DNA of 14,212 nucleotides from CAYOHR01 sp964512145. GTDB lineage: Bacteria; Bacteroidota; Bacteroidia; Flavobacteriales_G; JALEGO01. Below the pieces are notes generated by a model that was not told the DNA's origin, did not search any database, and was given only the letters and a program-made list of their open reading frames with translations. The DNA lies in NCBI GenBank assembly GCA_964512145.1, contig CAZEIM010000059.1:1-14212 (forward strand), in the 5' to 3' direction. Position 1 is the stretch's first letter. Every line of letters begins with the position of its first letter. A program made the translations under genes and the position numbers. This document shows positions 1-7,207 of this stretch, one piece after another.

Positions 1-2486
1 GTACCGATAAGATCGTATGGGATAACGATGCGAAGTATTTTTACTATGATCATGGACCACTCGCTCGGGTAGAAATAGGAGATAAAAAAGTACAGGGGAT
101 AGATTATGTTATGAATTTACAAGGATGGATAAAAGGAGTAAACAGTGGGATGTTAGAGGCCGAAAAAGATCCGGGTAAAGATGGTTTAACCGCCAGTACA
201 AATCCTAATGCCATATTTGCAAAAGATGTATATGGGTACCAATTAGGCTACTACCAAAACGATTATAAACCGATAGATGCTGCTATTTGGAATAATGCTT
301 CGGATCGTTTTATCATACAAACTCAGGGCAGCGATTTACAAAACAGCCGGTACGATTTATACAATGGCAATATAGGTCATATGGTTACTACGGTGCTGGA
401 TTCGGCAAGCAAAACACCACTTCCTATGGGATATGCTTATCAGTATGATCAGCTAAATCGCTTAAAAGAAATGAAAGCTTGGGAAAATGTAACGGCTAAT
501 GCTTTTGGCAGTGGATTAAGCTATAACCACAAATACCACAATGTATTTGATTACGATGCCAATGGCAATATTTTACGACAACAAAGAAGAGATGGCAGTG
601 GAAAAATGATAGACGACATCCACTATAATTACCATTACATAGGAAGTGGAGTTACTCAGCAGCTTATCAGCAACCGATTACGGCATGTGAACGATACGGT
701 TCAACCGATGCAATTTAATGATGATATAGACGATCAAATCATCGACAACTACACCTATACGGCATTGGGAGAATTAAAAGCCGATGCTCAAGAAGAAATA
801 CAAGAAATAATATGGAGGGTAGATGGTAAGGTAAAAGAGATTAAACGACCTACCACCAGCTCTAAAAAGAATCTGAAATTTGAATACAACAGTCATGGAG
901 AGCGCATCGCTAAACATGTGATACATCCTGCTACCTTGCAAGTAGAATCCTCAACGCATTATTACCGGGATGCTTCGGGAAATGTGATGGCGGTATATCA
1001 AAAAGAAAACAAAGCCGGAAAAACTACCTATAAAGTCGTAGAGCGAGAAATTTACGGAAGTAAACGATTGGGTAGAAATGTTAATGTCACAAACATGATT
1101 AATGATGATGTGATTGATACTGATACAGATGTTGATGTTGATAATGGAAGAAAAGGAATTTTAAATGAAGAGAATACTATATTGAAAGGTGGAAAAGTTT
1201 TTGGTCCTTTACTCCCTAAACCCAAAACTAGTATAGTAAGTAAAAAAACAGGGACACATACCTTAGGTTTAAAAGAATATGAATTAAGCAACCACTTAGG
1301 CAATATATTAACGGTAGTAAGCGATAAAGTAAGCCCTCAAGATAACAACGCAGATGGAATAACCGATGGATTTATCGCAGACATTGTAAGTGTAGCCGAC
1401 TATTATCCATTTGGAGCCATCATCAAAGAAAGAAGCTGGGAAAAGAGGGATTATCGGTACAGCTTTCAGGGACAGGAAAAAGATGATGAGATAAAAGGAA
1501 AGAATAACTCTATAAACTATACCTTTCGTATGCATGACCCAAGATTAGGCAGGTTTTTTGCGGTAGATCCTTTGTATGGTTCCTTCCCGTGGAACTCAAA
1601 TTATGCATTTAGTGAAAACAAGGTAATAAATAGTGTAGAATTAGAAGGTCTAGAAAGTAGAATAGTAATTTATGGTACAGCATCAAATGGAAAGCCGAGA
1701 ATAGAAATATTTGATTCCAAAACTGGATTACATGGAGTTGATAATGGAATGGGATATGTAAAATGGGATCCAAATAGAATGACTTCTGCTCAATATGATC
1801 AAATACAACAAACATTTTGGACAAGTTACCCTAATCAAGATGCGGGAAATAACGGATATTTTTTTGAACCAAATGGATATAGACAATATCGCTCATACAC
1901 TACAAATGGACAGAACAATACTTTTAATCCAAATTCAGACTATGGAACGTTAGTCATTTCTACAGGCGGACCAAGAACTATACTAAATTATAGTACTGAA
2001 TTAATTGGAGGAGCATTAGAAGGAAGTTTTGATTGGAATGTTGCGCTAAAAGCTATAGCTGTATTTAATCCAATTTCACCGAGGCCAGATCCAAATGTTG
2101 AAGGATCTGCCGCTTATGCAAATTCAGTAAAAAATGCTCAAACTGGATTAGCACTAGCTTTTGGTATTGGAGGAGTTGCTACAGCAACTACTTTACCTTC
2201 AAAAGTAGTTGGAGGATTAGGAGTATTAAATGATATCGATGAACTTTCCTCAAACGTAACTTCTAATGGGCAAACAATAATGCAAAATAATTTACCCGGA
2301 AGTGATTGGATAAAGTATTCAATTAATACTTTATCATTATCGGACAACTTAGCAAATACAAATTTTAGAGGGGTTCCTTTTTTACCTAAGGTAATTGAAA
2401 CTTCTATGGACGTACAAGGAGTTATAGAATCGGGAGCAACTATTATCAATTCACAAAATAATAATCAAGAAAGAAAATCACCTTAA
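1..2486 (+). CDS. RHS/YD-repeat protein, 3' part (start lies left of the window)
   Basis: The frame is open from the first complete codon at 3, and the bases before the first ATG (111) already encode RHS sequence (YFYYDHGPLARVE, then DYVMNLQGWIKGVN). ATG 111 is therefore internal and the gene is 5'-truncated by the window edge. YD-type repeats run through the core: YQYDQLNRLKEM, FDYDANGNILRQQ, YTYTALGELKAD, FEYNSHGERIAKH, HYYRDASGNVMAVY. The conserved RHS closing segment follows (ELSNHLGNIL, ADYYPFGA, FQGQEKDDE, MHDPRLGRFFAVDPL, then VELEGLE ending at 1655). In known RHS proteins the core forms a beta-barrel shell around a variable C-terminal domain. Here a tail of about 276 residues (1656-2483) follows, which I do not recognise; it has one hydrophobic Gly/Ala-rich stretch (2136-2195). 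A hand count on a few lines suggests the tail is more AT-rich than the core. No type IX sorting domain is visible, and signal sequences would lie outside the window. Function is unknown; a toxin or surface-adhesion role is only inference. Confidence 0.93.
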   Translation, partial: TDKIVWDNDAKYFYYDHGPLARVEIGDKKVQGIDYVMNLQGWIKGVNSGMLEAEKDPGKDGLTASTNPNAIFAKDVYGYQLGYYQNDYKPIDAAIWNNASDRFIIQTQGSDLQNSRYDLYNGNIGHMVTTVLDSASKTPLPMGYAYQYDQLNRLKEMKAWENVTANAFGSGLSYNHKYHNVFDYDANGNILRQQRRDGSGKMIDDIHYNYHYIGSGVTQQLISNRLRHVNDTVQPMQFNDDIDDQIIDNYTYTALGELKADAQEEIQEIIWRVDGKVKEIKRPTTSSKKNLKFEYNSHGERIAKHVIHPATLQVESSTHYYRDASGNVMAVYQKENKAGKTTYKVVEREIYGSKRLGRNVNVTNMINDDVIDTDTDVDVDNGRKGILNEENTILKGGKVFGPLLPKPKTSIVSKKTGTHTLGLKEYELSNHLGNILTVVSDKVSPQDNNADGITDGFIADIVSVADYYPFGAIIKERSWEKRDYRYSFQGQEKDDEIKGKNNSINYTFRMHDPRLGRFFAVDPLYGSFPWNSNYAFSENKVINSVELEGLESRIVIYGTASNGKPRIEIFDSKTGLHGVDNGMGYVKWDPNRMTSAQYDQIQQTFWTSYPNQDAGNNGYFFEPNGYRQYRSYTTNGQNNTFNPNSDYGTLVISTGGPRTILNYSTELIGGALEGSFDWNVALKAIAVFNPISPRPDPNVEGSAAYANSVKNAQTGLALAFGIGGVATATTLPSKVVGGLGVLNDIDELSSNVTSNGQTIMQNNLPGSDWIKYSINTLSLSDNLANTNFRGVPFLPKVIETSMDVQGVIESGATIINSQNNNQERKSP
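1104..1142 (+). repeat. GAT-rich tandem codon tract in the RHS gene
   Basis: Every second codon is GAT over most of this stretch (GAT ACT GAT ACA GAT GTT GAT GTT GAT). It encodes the acidic run DDVIDTDTDVDVD inside an insertion between two conserved RHS segments (YGSKRLGRN and YELSNHLGN). The six-base periodicity suggests growth by slippage. The product is low-complexity and could bind cations, but it does not form a canonical calcium loop. Confidence 0.6.
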
Positions 2487-2502
2487 TAAATATTTACCTA
2501 TC

Positions 2503-2517
2503 AATCTTGATAAGATT
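2503..2517. terminator. Weak stem-loop after the RHS gene
   Basis: AATCTT and AAGATT form a 6-bp stem around a GAT loop, 17 bp after the RHS stop. There is no T-run, and the stem is short and AT-rich, so a terminator role is uncertain. The remaining bases to 2598, between the two converging genes, hold no ORF or other structure that I can support. Confidence 0.2.
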
Positions 2518-2598
2518 AAAATATTCTGTTTGGTATAAAAAAATTCACTGAAAAAGATTTAGGAATTAAATTTATTTAGGCAAATAATAAAAACCTAA

Positions 2599-3777
2599 CT
2601 ACCAAAACAAATGTATTTTGCTCATGGGAACAATAGATACGCCTTGATAATAATATTTTAATATTTCTTCGTATGAATAACCATGCTCGCTCATATTCAT
2701 AGCCCCCTCTTGGCATAAACCAACCCCATGTCCAAAACCTTTTCCCTGAAATAATAATGTATCTTGTTCGGTGGTTATGGAAAAAAAAGCCGAGGGAAAC
2801 TTCCAGTCTTCTCTAATTTGTTTTAAACGTAAGCTATCTTCCTTTAAAAAATATGCCTCTCTATTTTCGGGAATGTAGTAAGAATAAGAAAAAAATTTAG
2901 TATTGTCTGGTTCCTGTACTCCCATTTTTTTTTGTAAATAGAATAACCACTCTGTTTTTGAAATTTTCGCTTCCCAATTTGAGTGAGGCGATTGAGCACA
3001 AAATGTATCGCAGACTGATTTTAAATGACTTTGCTCATAAGTCCATACATCTTCAGCATTAGCAGTTTGTCCTCCACAATTAGAGTGAAATGAAGTATTG
3101 GCTAATTTGTACGAAGCATCTAGCAAAATCAATCCTTTGGTTTGTTGCGTAGAAGTAATAACGGTTTTACCATATCTGCTTTTGCCCCTATATACCTGAC
3201 AATGCACTTGATCACAAAGATGAAATTTTTCTTCCTCATGTCTTCGTAAGTTAGCTAAAGCGTATGTCCTGCAAATAATGGATTGTACTTTGTAATATTC
3301 TCCATTCTTATAAGCCCCCGACTCGGCCTCTACTACTCCTGCAACGTAATGCTCTAAATATACTTGATTTCTTACTTTAATTTTTTCAGGTTGATAATAA
3401 AAACTAAGATGATCGGGATATATTCTGCCAATAAAATCAACTAAATTACATTGTTTCACAAGCAGTTCTGCACCCCACTCTTTTCGTTTAAATTGAATTT
3501 TTTTACCCGATTGAACTATCGTATGATTTATTGATATATTAAGTTTTTTATCCGATAGATTTAAAATGCATTCATCTCCTTTTTTTAAATCTTGAATATA
3601 CACATCATCTATATATATACCATATATTTTATCTCGAACTTGTACGTTAAATGATTTTATAGGCATTCCATAACCTACTTCAACCTCTAAAACATCCGGC
3701 AACGATTTATTAGCAGAATAGCAAATAGTATGTATTGAAAAAAAGTAAAAAACGAATAGTCTTAAGTTAGGTGTCAT
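2599..3777 (-). CDS. Secreted SpoIID/LytB-domain protein, probable peptidoglycan-modifying enzyme
   Basis: This 392-residue protein begins with a hydrophobic segment (about 4-21) that looks like a signal peptide, so it should act in the periplasm. The SpoIID/LytB domain covers roughly residues 130-385. Visible motifs are YVAGVVEAESG with E152 where SpoIID enzymes carry their catalytic glutamate, CRTYAL (169-174), LCDQVHCQVY with C188, H192 and C193 matching the Cys/His metal-site region of SpoIID, SNCGGQTANAEDVW (232-245), and GKGFGHGVGLCQEGAMNM (345-362). SpoIID itself is a lytic transglycosylase that trims denuded glycan during spore engulfment; LytB is an amidase enhancer. By analogy this protein probably cleaves or modifies glycan strands, but the exact reaction is inferred. 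The ATG at 3777 is 3 bp after the lpxB stop, so the two genes should be co-transcribed and translationally coupled. No separate promoter is evident. Confidence 0.9.
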   Translation of the reverse strand: MTPNLRLFVFYFFSIHTICYSANKSLPDVLEVEVGYGMPIKSFNVQVRDKIYGIYIDDVYIQDLKKGDECILNLSDKKLNISINHTIVQSGKKIQFKRKEWGAELLVKQCNLVDFIGRIYPDHLSFYYQPEKIKVRNQVYLEHYVAGVVEAESGAYKNGEYYKVQSIICRTYALANLRRHEEEKFHLCDQVHCQVYRGKSRYGKTVITSTQQTKGLILLDASYKLANTSFHSNCGGQTANAEDVWTYEQSHLKSVCDTFCAQSPHSNWEAKISKTEWLFYLQKKMGVQEPDNTKFFSYSYYIPENREAYFLKEDSLRLKQIREDWKFPSAFFSITTEQDTLLFQGKGFGHGVGLCQEGAMNMSEHGYSYEEILKYYYQGVSIVPMSKIHLFW

Positions 3778-3780
3778 AAA

Positions 3781-4965
3781 TCATTGTTTCATATTTTGTA
3801 CAATAAACCCAGCTACCTTTTTTGAAGCACCTATTCCCCCCAACATATGATGCAATTTTTTATATTTATCAAGTTGATTTTGAATGTACTCATTATTATG
3901 AGTAAGATGTTTTAATTGAGTTACTAATTGATCAACTGTTGCTTCTTGTTGTATAAACTCTTTTACCGCTTCTTCTTCTAAAATTAAATTTACTAAACTG
4001 ATGTACTTAATCTTTACCAACTTTTTAGCAATGTAATATGATATTGGATTTCCTTTGTAACAAACTAACTGAGGTACATTAAACAAAGCTGTTTCTAAAG
4101 TAGCTGTACCTGAAGTAACCATGGCTGCTTTAGCGTATTTTAATACATCGTATGTTTTATCAAATACAATGCTTACATTTTTGTAAAAAAAGGAATGGTT
4201 CAATTCTAAAAAATCTTTTTTATATTCAGGGATCCCTAATTGAAAATAATGTTTATAAAATTGCACATCAAAAAATGAAACTCCGCATATCACAAAATGA
4301 TAATTATGAAAATAAGGGTGAGTAGAAACTTTTGCAAACAAGGGAAGCATTTTTTTAATTTCCTGTTTTCTACTTCCCGGTAGCAAGGCAATAATTTTAG
4401 AGTTATCTAATGTGTTTTCCAACATAAAGCTATGTAAATCCTTATGCGCAGTATATTGATTGATCTGATCCAATAATGGATGTCCAACAAATTCTACCCG
4501 ATTAAATCCCCTTTCAATGTAATATTGTTTTTCGAAAGGAAGTATTACGTAAAGTCTATCAACAAATTTTTTGATAATATTAATTCTCCCTTCTTTCCAA
4601 GCCCAAATTTGAGGAGAAATATAATAAATAGTTTTAAATTGATTCAGTTTACAAAACTTCACCATCCGCAAATTGAAACCAGGATAATCAATAAAAACTA
4701 CAACATCCGGAGAAAAATTCAGAATATCTTTTTTACATAATGAAATATTATTTAGTATGGTTCGAATATTAAAAAGTACTTCTACAAAACCCATAAAAGC
4801 CAACTCTTTTATATGCTTTACTAGTCCTACAGGGCTTACCTTTAACATCTCATCTCCACCCCAAAAACGAAATGTAGCAGTAGCATCTAAATTTCGTATT
4901 TCGCGCATTAAATTTGCTCCATGTATATCTCCCGATTTTTCTCCAGCTATTATATAATACTTCAA
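3781..4965 (-). CDS. lpxB: Lipid-A-disaccharide synthase LpxB
   Basis: LpxB (GT19 glycosyltransferase) condenses UDP-2,3-diacylglucosamine with lipid X to give the lipid A disaccharide at the inner face of the cytoplasmic membrane. The 394-residue length fits the family. Family motifs appear in order: AGEKSGDIHG (7-16), FIDYPGFNLR (91-100), YYISPQIWAWKEGR (114-127), VGHPLLD (160-166), LPGSRKQEI (195-203) and TSGTATLETAL (284-294). The start MKYYIIAGEKSGD gives the usual short distance to the first motif, so ATG at 4965 is secure. It is the first gene of a minus-strand operon with the SpoIID/LytB gene and is divergent from the TPR gene. A near-match -7 box (TAAATTTA, minus strand, 5018-5011) lies 46 bp upstream. 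Neighbours such as surE or other lpx genes are absent. Confidence 0.97.
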   Translation of the reverse strand: MKYYIIAGEKSGDIHGANLMREIRNLDATATFRFWGGDEMLKVSPVGLVKHIKELAFMGFVEVLFNIRTILNNISLCKKDILNFSPDVVVFIDYPGFNLRMVKFCKLNQFKTIYYISPQIWAWKEGRINIIKKFVDRLYVILPFEKQYYIERGFNRVEFVGHPLLDQINQYTAHKDLHSFMLENTLDNSKIIALLPGSRKQEIKKMLPLFAKVSTHPYFHNYHFVICGVSFFDVQFYKHYFQLGIPEYKKDFLELNHSFFYKNVSIVFDKTYDVLKYAKAAMVTSGTATLETALFNVPQLVCYKGNPISYYIAKKLVKIKYISLVNLILEEEAVKEFIQQEATVDQLVTQLKHLTHNNEYIQNQLDKYKKLHHMLGGIGASKKVAGFIVQNMKQ

Positions 4966-4980
4966 CGTTTAATTTATTTT

Positions 4981-5032
4981 ATACTCTTAGTAAAGATAAT
5001 TATTTAGAACTAAATTTAGTAAAGAAGAGTAT
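4981..5032. repeat. Repeat cluster in the lpxB/TPR divergent intergenic region
   Basis: Three short symmetries overlap in the 116-bp region between the divergent genes. TTAGTAAAGA occurs at 4987-4996 and again at 5016-5025, 29 bp apart, which is close to three helical turns. ACTAAATTTAGT at 5009-5020 is a perfect 12-bp palindrome and contains a near-match -7 box for lpxB. ATACTCTT (4981-4988) is the inverted partner of AAGAGTAT (5025-5032) and frames the set. This could be an operator for a dimeric regulator, but short repeats arise easily in AT-rich DNA. Confidence 0.35.
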
Positions 5033-5069
5033 TGAAGCATTAAAAAAAGGTCTATTTTATAAAATTCAT

Positions 5070-5077
5070 TACATTTG
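5070..5077 (+). promoter_or_regulatory. Perfect TAnnTTTG -7 box just before the TPR gene
   Basis: TACATTTG matches the Bacteroidota -7 consensus TAnnTTTG exactly. It ends only 4 bp before the ATG at 5082, so a transcript from it would have almost no leader. No TTG -33 element lies about 19 bp upstream. Either the message is leaderless or the match is chance and the true promoter is further upstream. Confidence 0.4.
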
Positions 5078-5081
5078 AAAT

Positions 5082-6893
5082 ATGCGTGGAGTCTTTTTTA
5101 TATTAATCCTAATATTTAGTTTTAGCATGTATGCTCAACCAACCTCTGATGAGCAATTAGCTACGCACTATTACCAAAGCGGAGATTACGAAAAAGCAAC
5201 ACTTTATTACGAAAAATTATATAAAAAAAATAAGCACGAAATTTATTATGAATACTTATTGAAGTGTTTTTTAAACATCAATAATTATAAAGAAGCTGAG
5301 AAATTAGTAAAAGAAAAAATAAAGTTAGGAGGAACCGTAAAACATAAAATTGATTTAGGCTGGGTATATGAAAAATCTGATAATTTTAAAAAAGCAGACG
5401 CTGAATATCAAAAAATCATTCAACAACTCCCTAAAGACCCAACGGTTATTATTAATACTTCTAATGCTTTTTTAAATTATAATAAATCTGAATTAGCTTT
5501 AGAAACCCTATTAAAAGGAAGAAAAGTGTTGGGCACTATGTATCCGTTAAATATTGAGATTGCAACTCTTTATGAAAAGTTAGGGAAATATGAGGAGATG
5601 ATACAAGAATATTTAAACCTGTTGTTAATTAATGAAGCATACATTCAATCGGTTCAAAACTCCTTAAATAATAGTAACAGCTTTGCAAAAAGTTCTCCGC
5701 AAAATGAAATTTTAAAAAGAGAATTAATTAAGTACACACAAAAATACAGCGACAAAAAAATATATAACGAAATGTTAATTTGGTTATATATGCAAGAAAA
5801 AAGCTTTTCATCAGCTTTAACACAGGCAAAAGCAATGGATAAAAGATACAAAGAAGATGGTGAACGAGTATTGGCTTTAGCTCAACATTGTTACTCTAAC
5901 CAAGAATATTTGGTAGCCATAGAAGCGTATGATTATATTTTAAACAAAGGAGCGAACAACCCATATTACGCTCAAGCTAAAACAGAAATTTTATCCGTAT
6001 ATAAAGATAAAATAGTATCAAACAATGACTATACAATCCTAGAAATTAAAGAATTAAAAAACAAATATGAACAAGTGATTGCAGAGTTTAAAAATCCTGC
6101 ATACACCTATGATTTACAAAAAGAATTAGCAATGATTTGCGCTGTATATTTAAACGAAACTGATTCAGCCATACAAATATTGGAAAATCTCATTATAACC
6201 CCAGGCATAGAGTCTAAAAAAATTGCCATGGCAAAACTAGATTTAGGAGATTATTTAGTTTTAAAAAACGAAATATGGGATGCTTCTTTATATTACTCAC
6301 AAGTTGAAAAAAATTATAAGTACGATGATTTAGGTGAATTGGCAAAATTTAAAAATGCTAAAATAGCCTTTTACTCAGGCGATTTTAAATGGGCAAAAGC
6401 GCAATTAGATGTTTTAAAGGGCTCCACTTCTAAATTAATAGCAAATGATGCATTGTGGTTAAGTGTTATTATTACTGATAATTCAACCATAGATACTACA
6501 GAAATACCATTGCAAATGTTTTCAAAAGCCGATTTATACATTACACAAAACAAAAATGAATTAGCGTTACAAACCCTAGACTCTATATTAGTATTATACC
6601 CTAATCATTCATTAGAAGATGATATTCTATATCAAAAACACCATATATACAGCAAAAAGAAGGACTGGAATATGGCTTTAATGCAGTTAGAAAAAATAAT
6701 AGACATTTATCCGCAAGACTTGTTAGGAGATGATGCTTTGTATCATATGGCATTGATTTACGATAATTATTTATTGGAAAAAGAACAAGCAATGTTGCAT
6801 TACCAAAAATTACTCGAAAATTATCCCGGAAGTTTATATGTGGTTGATGCAAGAAAAAGATTTAGAGCCTTAAGAGGAGATAAAATAAATTAA
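5082..6893 (+). CDS. Secreted tetratricopeptide-repeat protein
   Basis: This 603-residue protein starts with a signal peptide (FFILILIFSFSMYA, probable cleavage near residue 18, AQP), which places it in the periplasm or at the outer membrane. There is no lipobox cysteine. Helical TPR repeats fill the chain: SGDYEKATLYYEKLYKK (about 33-49), NYKEAEKLVKEKI, NFKKADAEYQKII near the N-terminus, and near the C-terminus ELALQTLDSILVLYPNH, DWNMALMQLEKIIDIYPQD and EQAMLHYQKLLENYPGS. The last repeats resemble the BamD/YbgF style, in which each unit ends in 'YP'. TPR proteins act as scaffolds, and no catalytic motif is visible. Starting at ATG 5082 keeps the signal peptide; M16 would remove it. The stop is 5 bp before the DUF4286 gene, so this is probably the first gene of the operon leading to rsmA. 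The specific partner is unknown. Confidence 0.88.
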   Translation: MRGVFFILILIFSFSMYAQPTSDEQLATHYYQSGDYEKATLYYEKLYKKNKHEIYYEYLLKCFLNINNYKEAEKLVKEKIKLGGTVKHKIDLGWVYEKSDNFKKADAEYQKIIQQLPKDPTVIINTSNAFLNYNKSELALETLLKGRKVLGTMYPLNIEIATLYEKLGKYEEMIQEYLNLLLINEAYIQSVQNSLNNSNSFAKSSPQNEILKRELIKYTQKYSDKKIYNEMLIWLYMQEKSFSSALTQAKAMDKRYKEDGERVLALAQHCYSNQEYLVAIEAYDYILNKGANNPYYAQAKTEILSVYKDKIVSNNDYTILEIKELKNKYEQVIAEFKNPAYTYDLQKELAMICAVYLNETDSAIQILENLIITPGIESKKIAMAKLDLGDYLVLKNEIWDASLYYSQVEKNYKYDDLGELAKFKNAKIAFYSGDFKWAKAQLDVLKGSTSKLIANDALWLSVIITDNSTIDTTEIPLQMFSKADLYITQNKNELALQTLDSILVLYPNHSLEDDILYQKHHIYSKKKDWNMALMQLEKIIDIYPQDLLGDDALYHMALIYDNYLLEKEQAMLHYQKLLENYPGSLYVVDARKRFRALRGDKIN

Positions 6894-6898
6894 TACGT

Positions 6899-7207
6899 AT
6901 GATTATTTACAATGTAACTGTTAAAATAGATCACGCTGTACATGATGAATGGTTTAATTGGATGAAAAAAATACACATTCCGGAAGTAATGAGTACCGGA
7001 TATTTTTTGAACAACCAAATTTTTAAAATACTGGTAGATGATGAAGACGGAATAAGTTATTCGATACAATATAGTTGTGCAAACATGCAAGATTTACTTG
7101 ATTATCAAAAATTTCACGCGACCGATTTACAAAAAAAACATCAAGATAAATTTGGAAACCAGTATGTAGCTTTTAGAACAGTTTTAGAAAAAGTATCCAT
7201 TGATTAA
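6899..7207 (+). CDS. DUF4286 family protein
   Basis: This 102-residue soluble protein has no signal peptide or membrane segment. It matches the small Bacteroidota family DUF4286 as I recall it: an opening IYNVTVKIDHAVHDEWFNWM, then IHIPEVMSTGYF, a central YSIQYSC strand, and a closing KFGNQYVAFRTVLEKV. Members have no established function. The sequence looks like a small alpha/beta fold similar to dimeric ferredoxin-like proteins, but that is inference. It lies 5 bp after the TPR gene and overlaps the start of rsmA by 8 bp, so it is translationally coupled to rsmA. The same pairing with rsmA is common in Bacteroidota genomes from general knowledge, suggesting a link to ribosome maturation or simply stable co-expression. 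Confidence 0.88.
   Translation: MIIYNVTVKIDHAVHDEWFNWMKKIHIPEVMSTGYFLNNQIFKILVDDEDGISYSIQYSCANMQDLLDYQKFHATDLQKKHQDKFGNQYVAFRTVLEKVSID

Noticed and set aside
111..113. ATG 111 as the start of the RHS gene
   Set aside because: The bases before it, in frame from position 3, encode further RHS sequence without a stop, so the gene starts outside the window.
1052..1824. Three minus-strand ORFs inside the RHS core
   Set aside because: They mirror the RHS coding frame, and their products show no domain or plausible signal or membrane architecture.
2138..2449. Antisense ORF inside the RHS tail as a possible immunity gene
   Set aside because: It is a shadow frame of the tail, with no recognisable domain, and immunity genes normally lie downstream on the same strand.
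2572..2587. TTATTT/AAATAA stem as a terminator for the SpoIID gene
   Set aside because: It is a 6-bp all-AT stem with no T-run on the minus strand, expected by chance in this composition.
4480..4957. Plus-strand ORFs inside lpxB
   Set aside because: They are antisense shadows of a gene with all LpxB motifs intact.
5127..5129. M16 as the start of the TPR protein
   Set aside because: It would remove the hydrophobic core of a good signal peptide; ATG 5082 gives a complete one.
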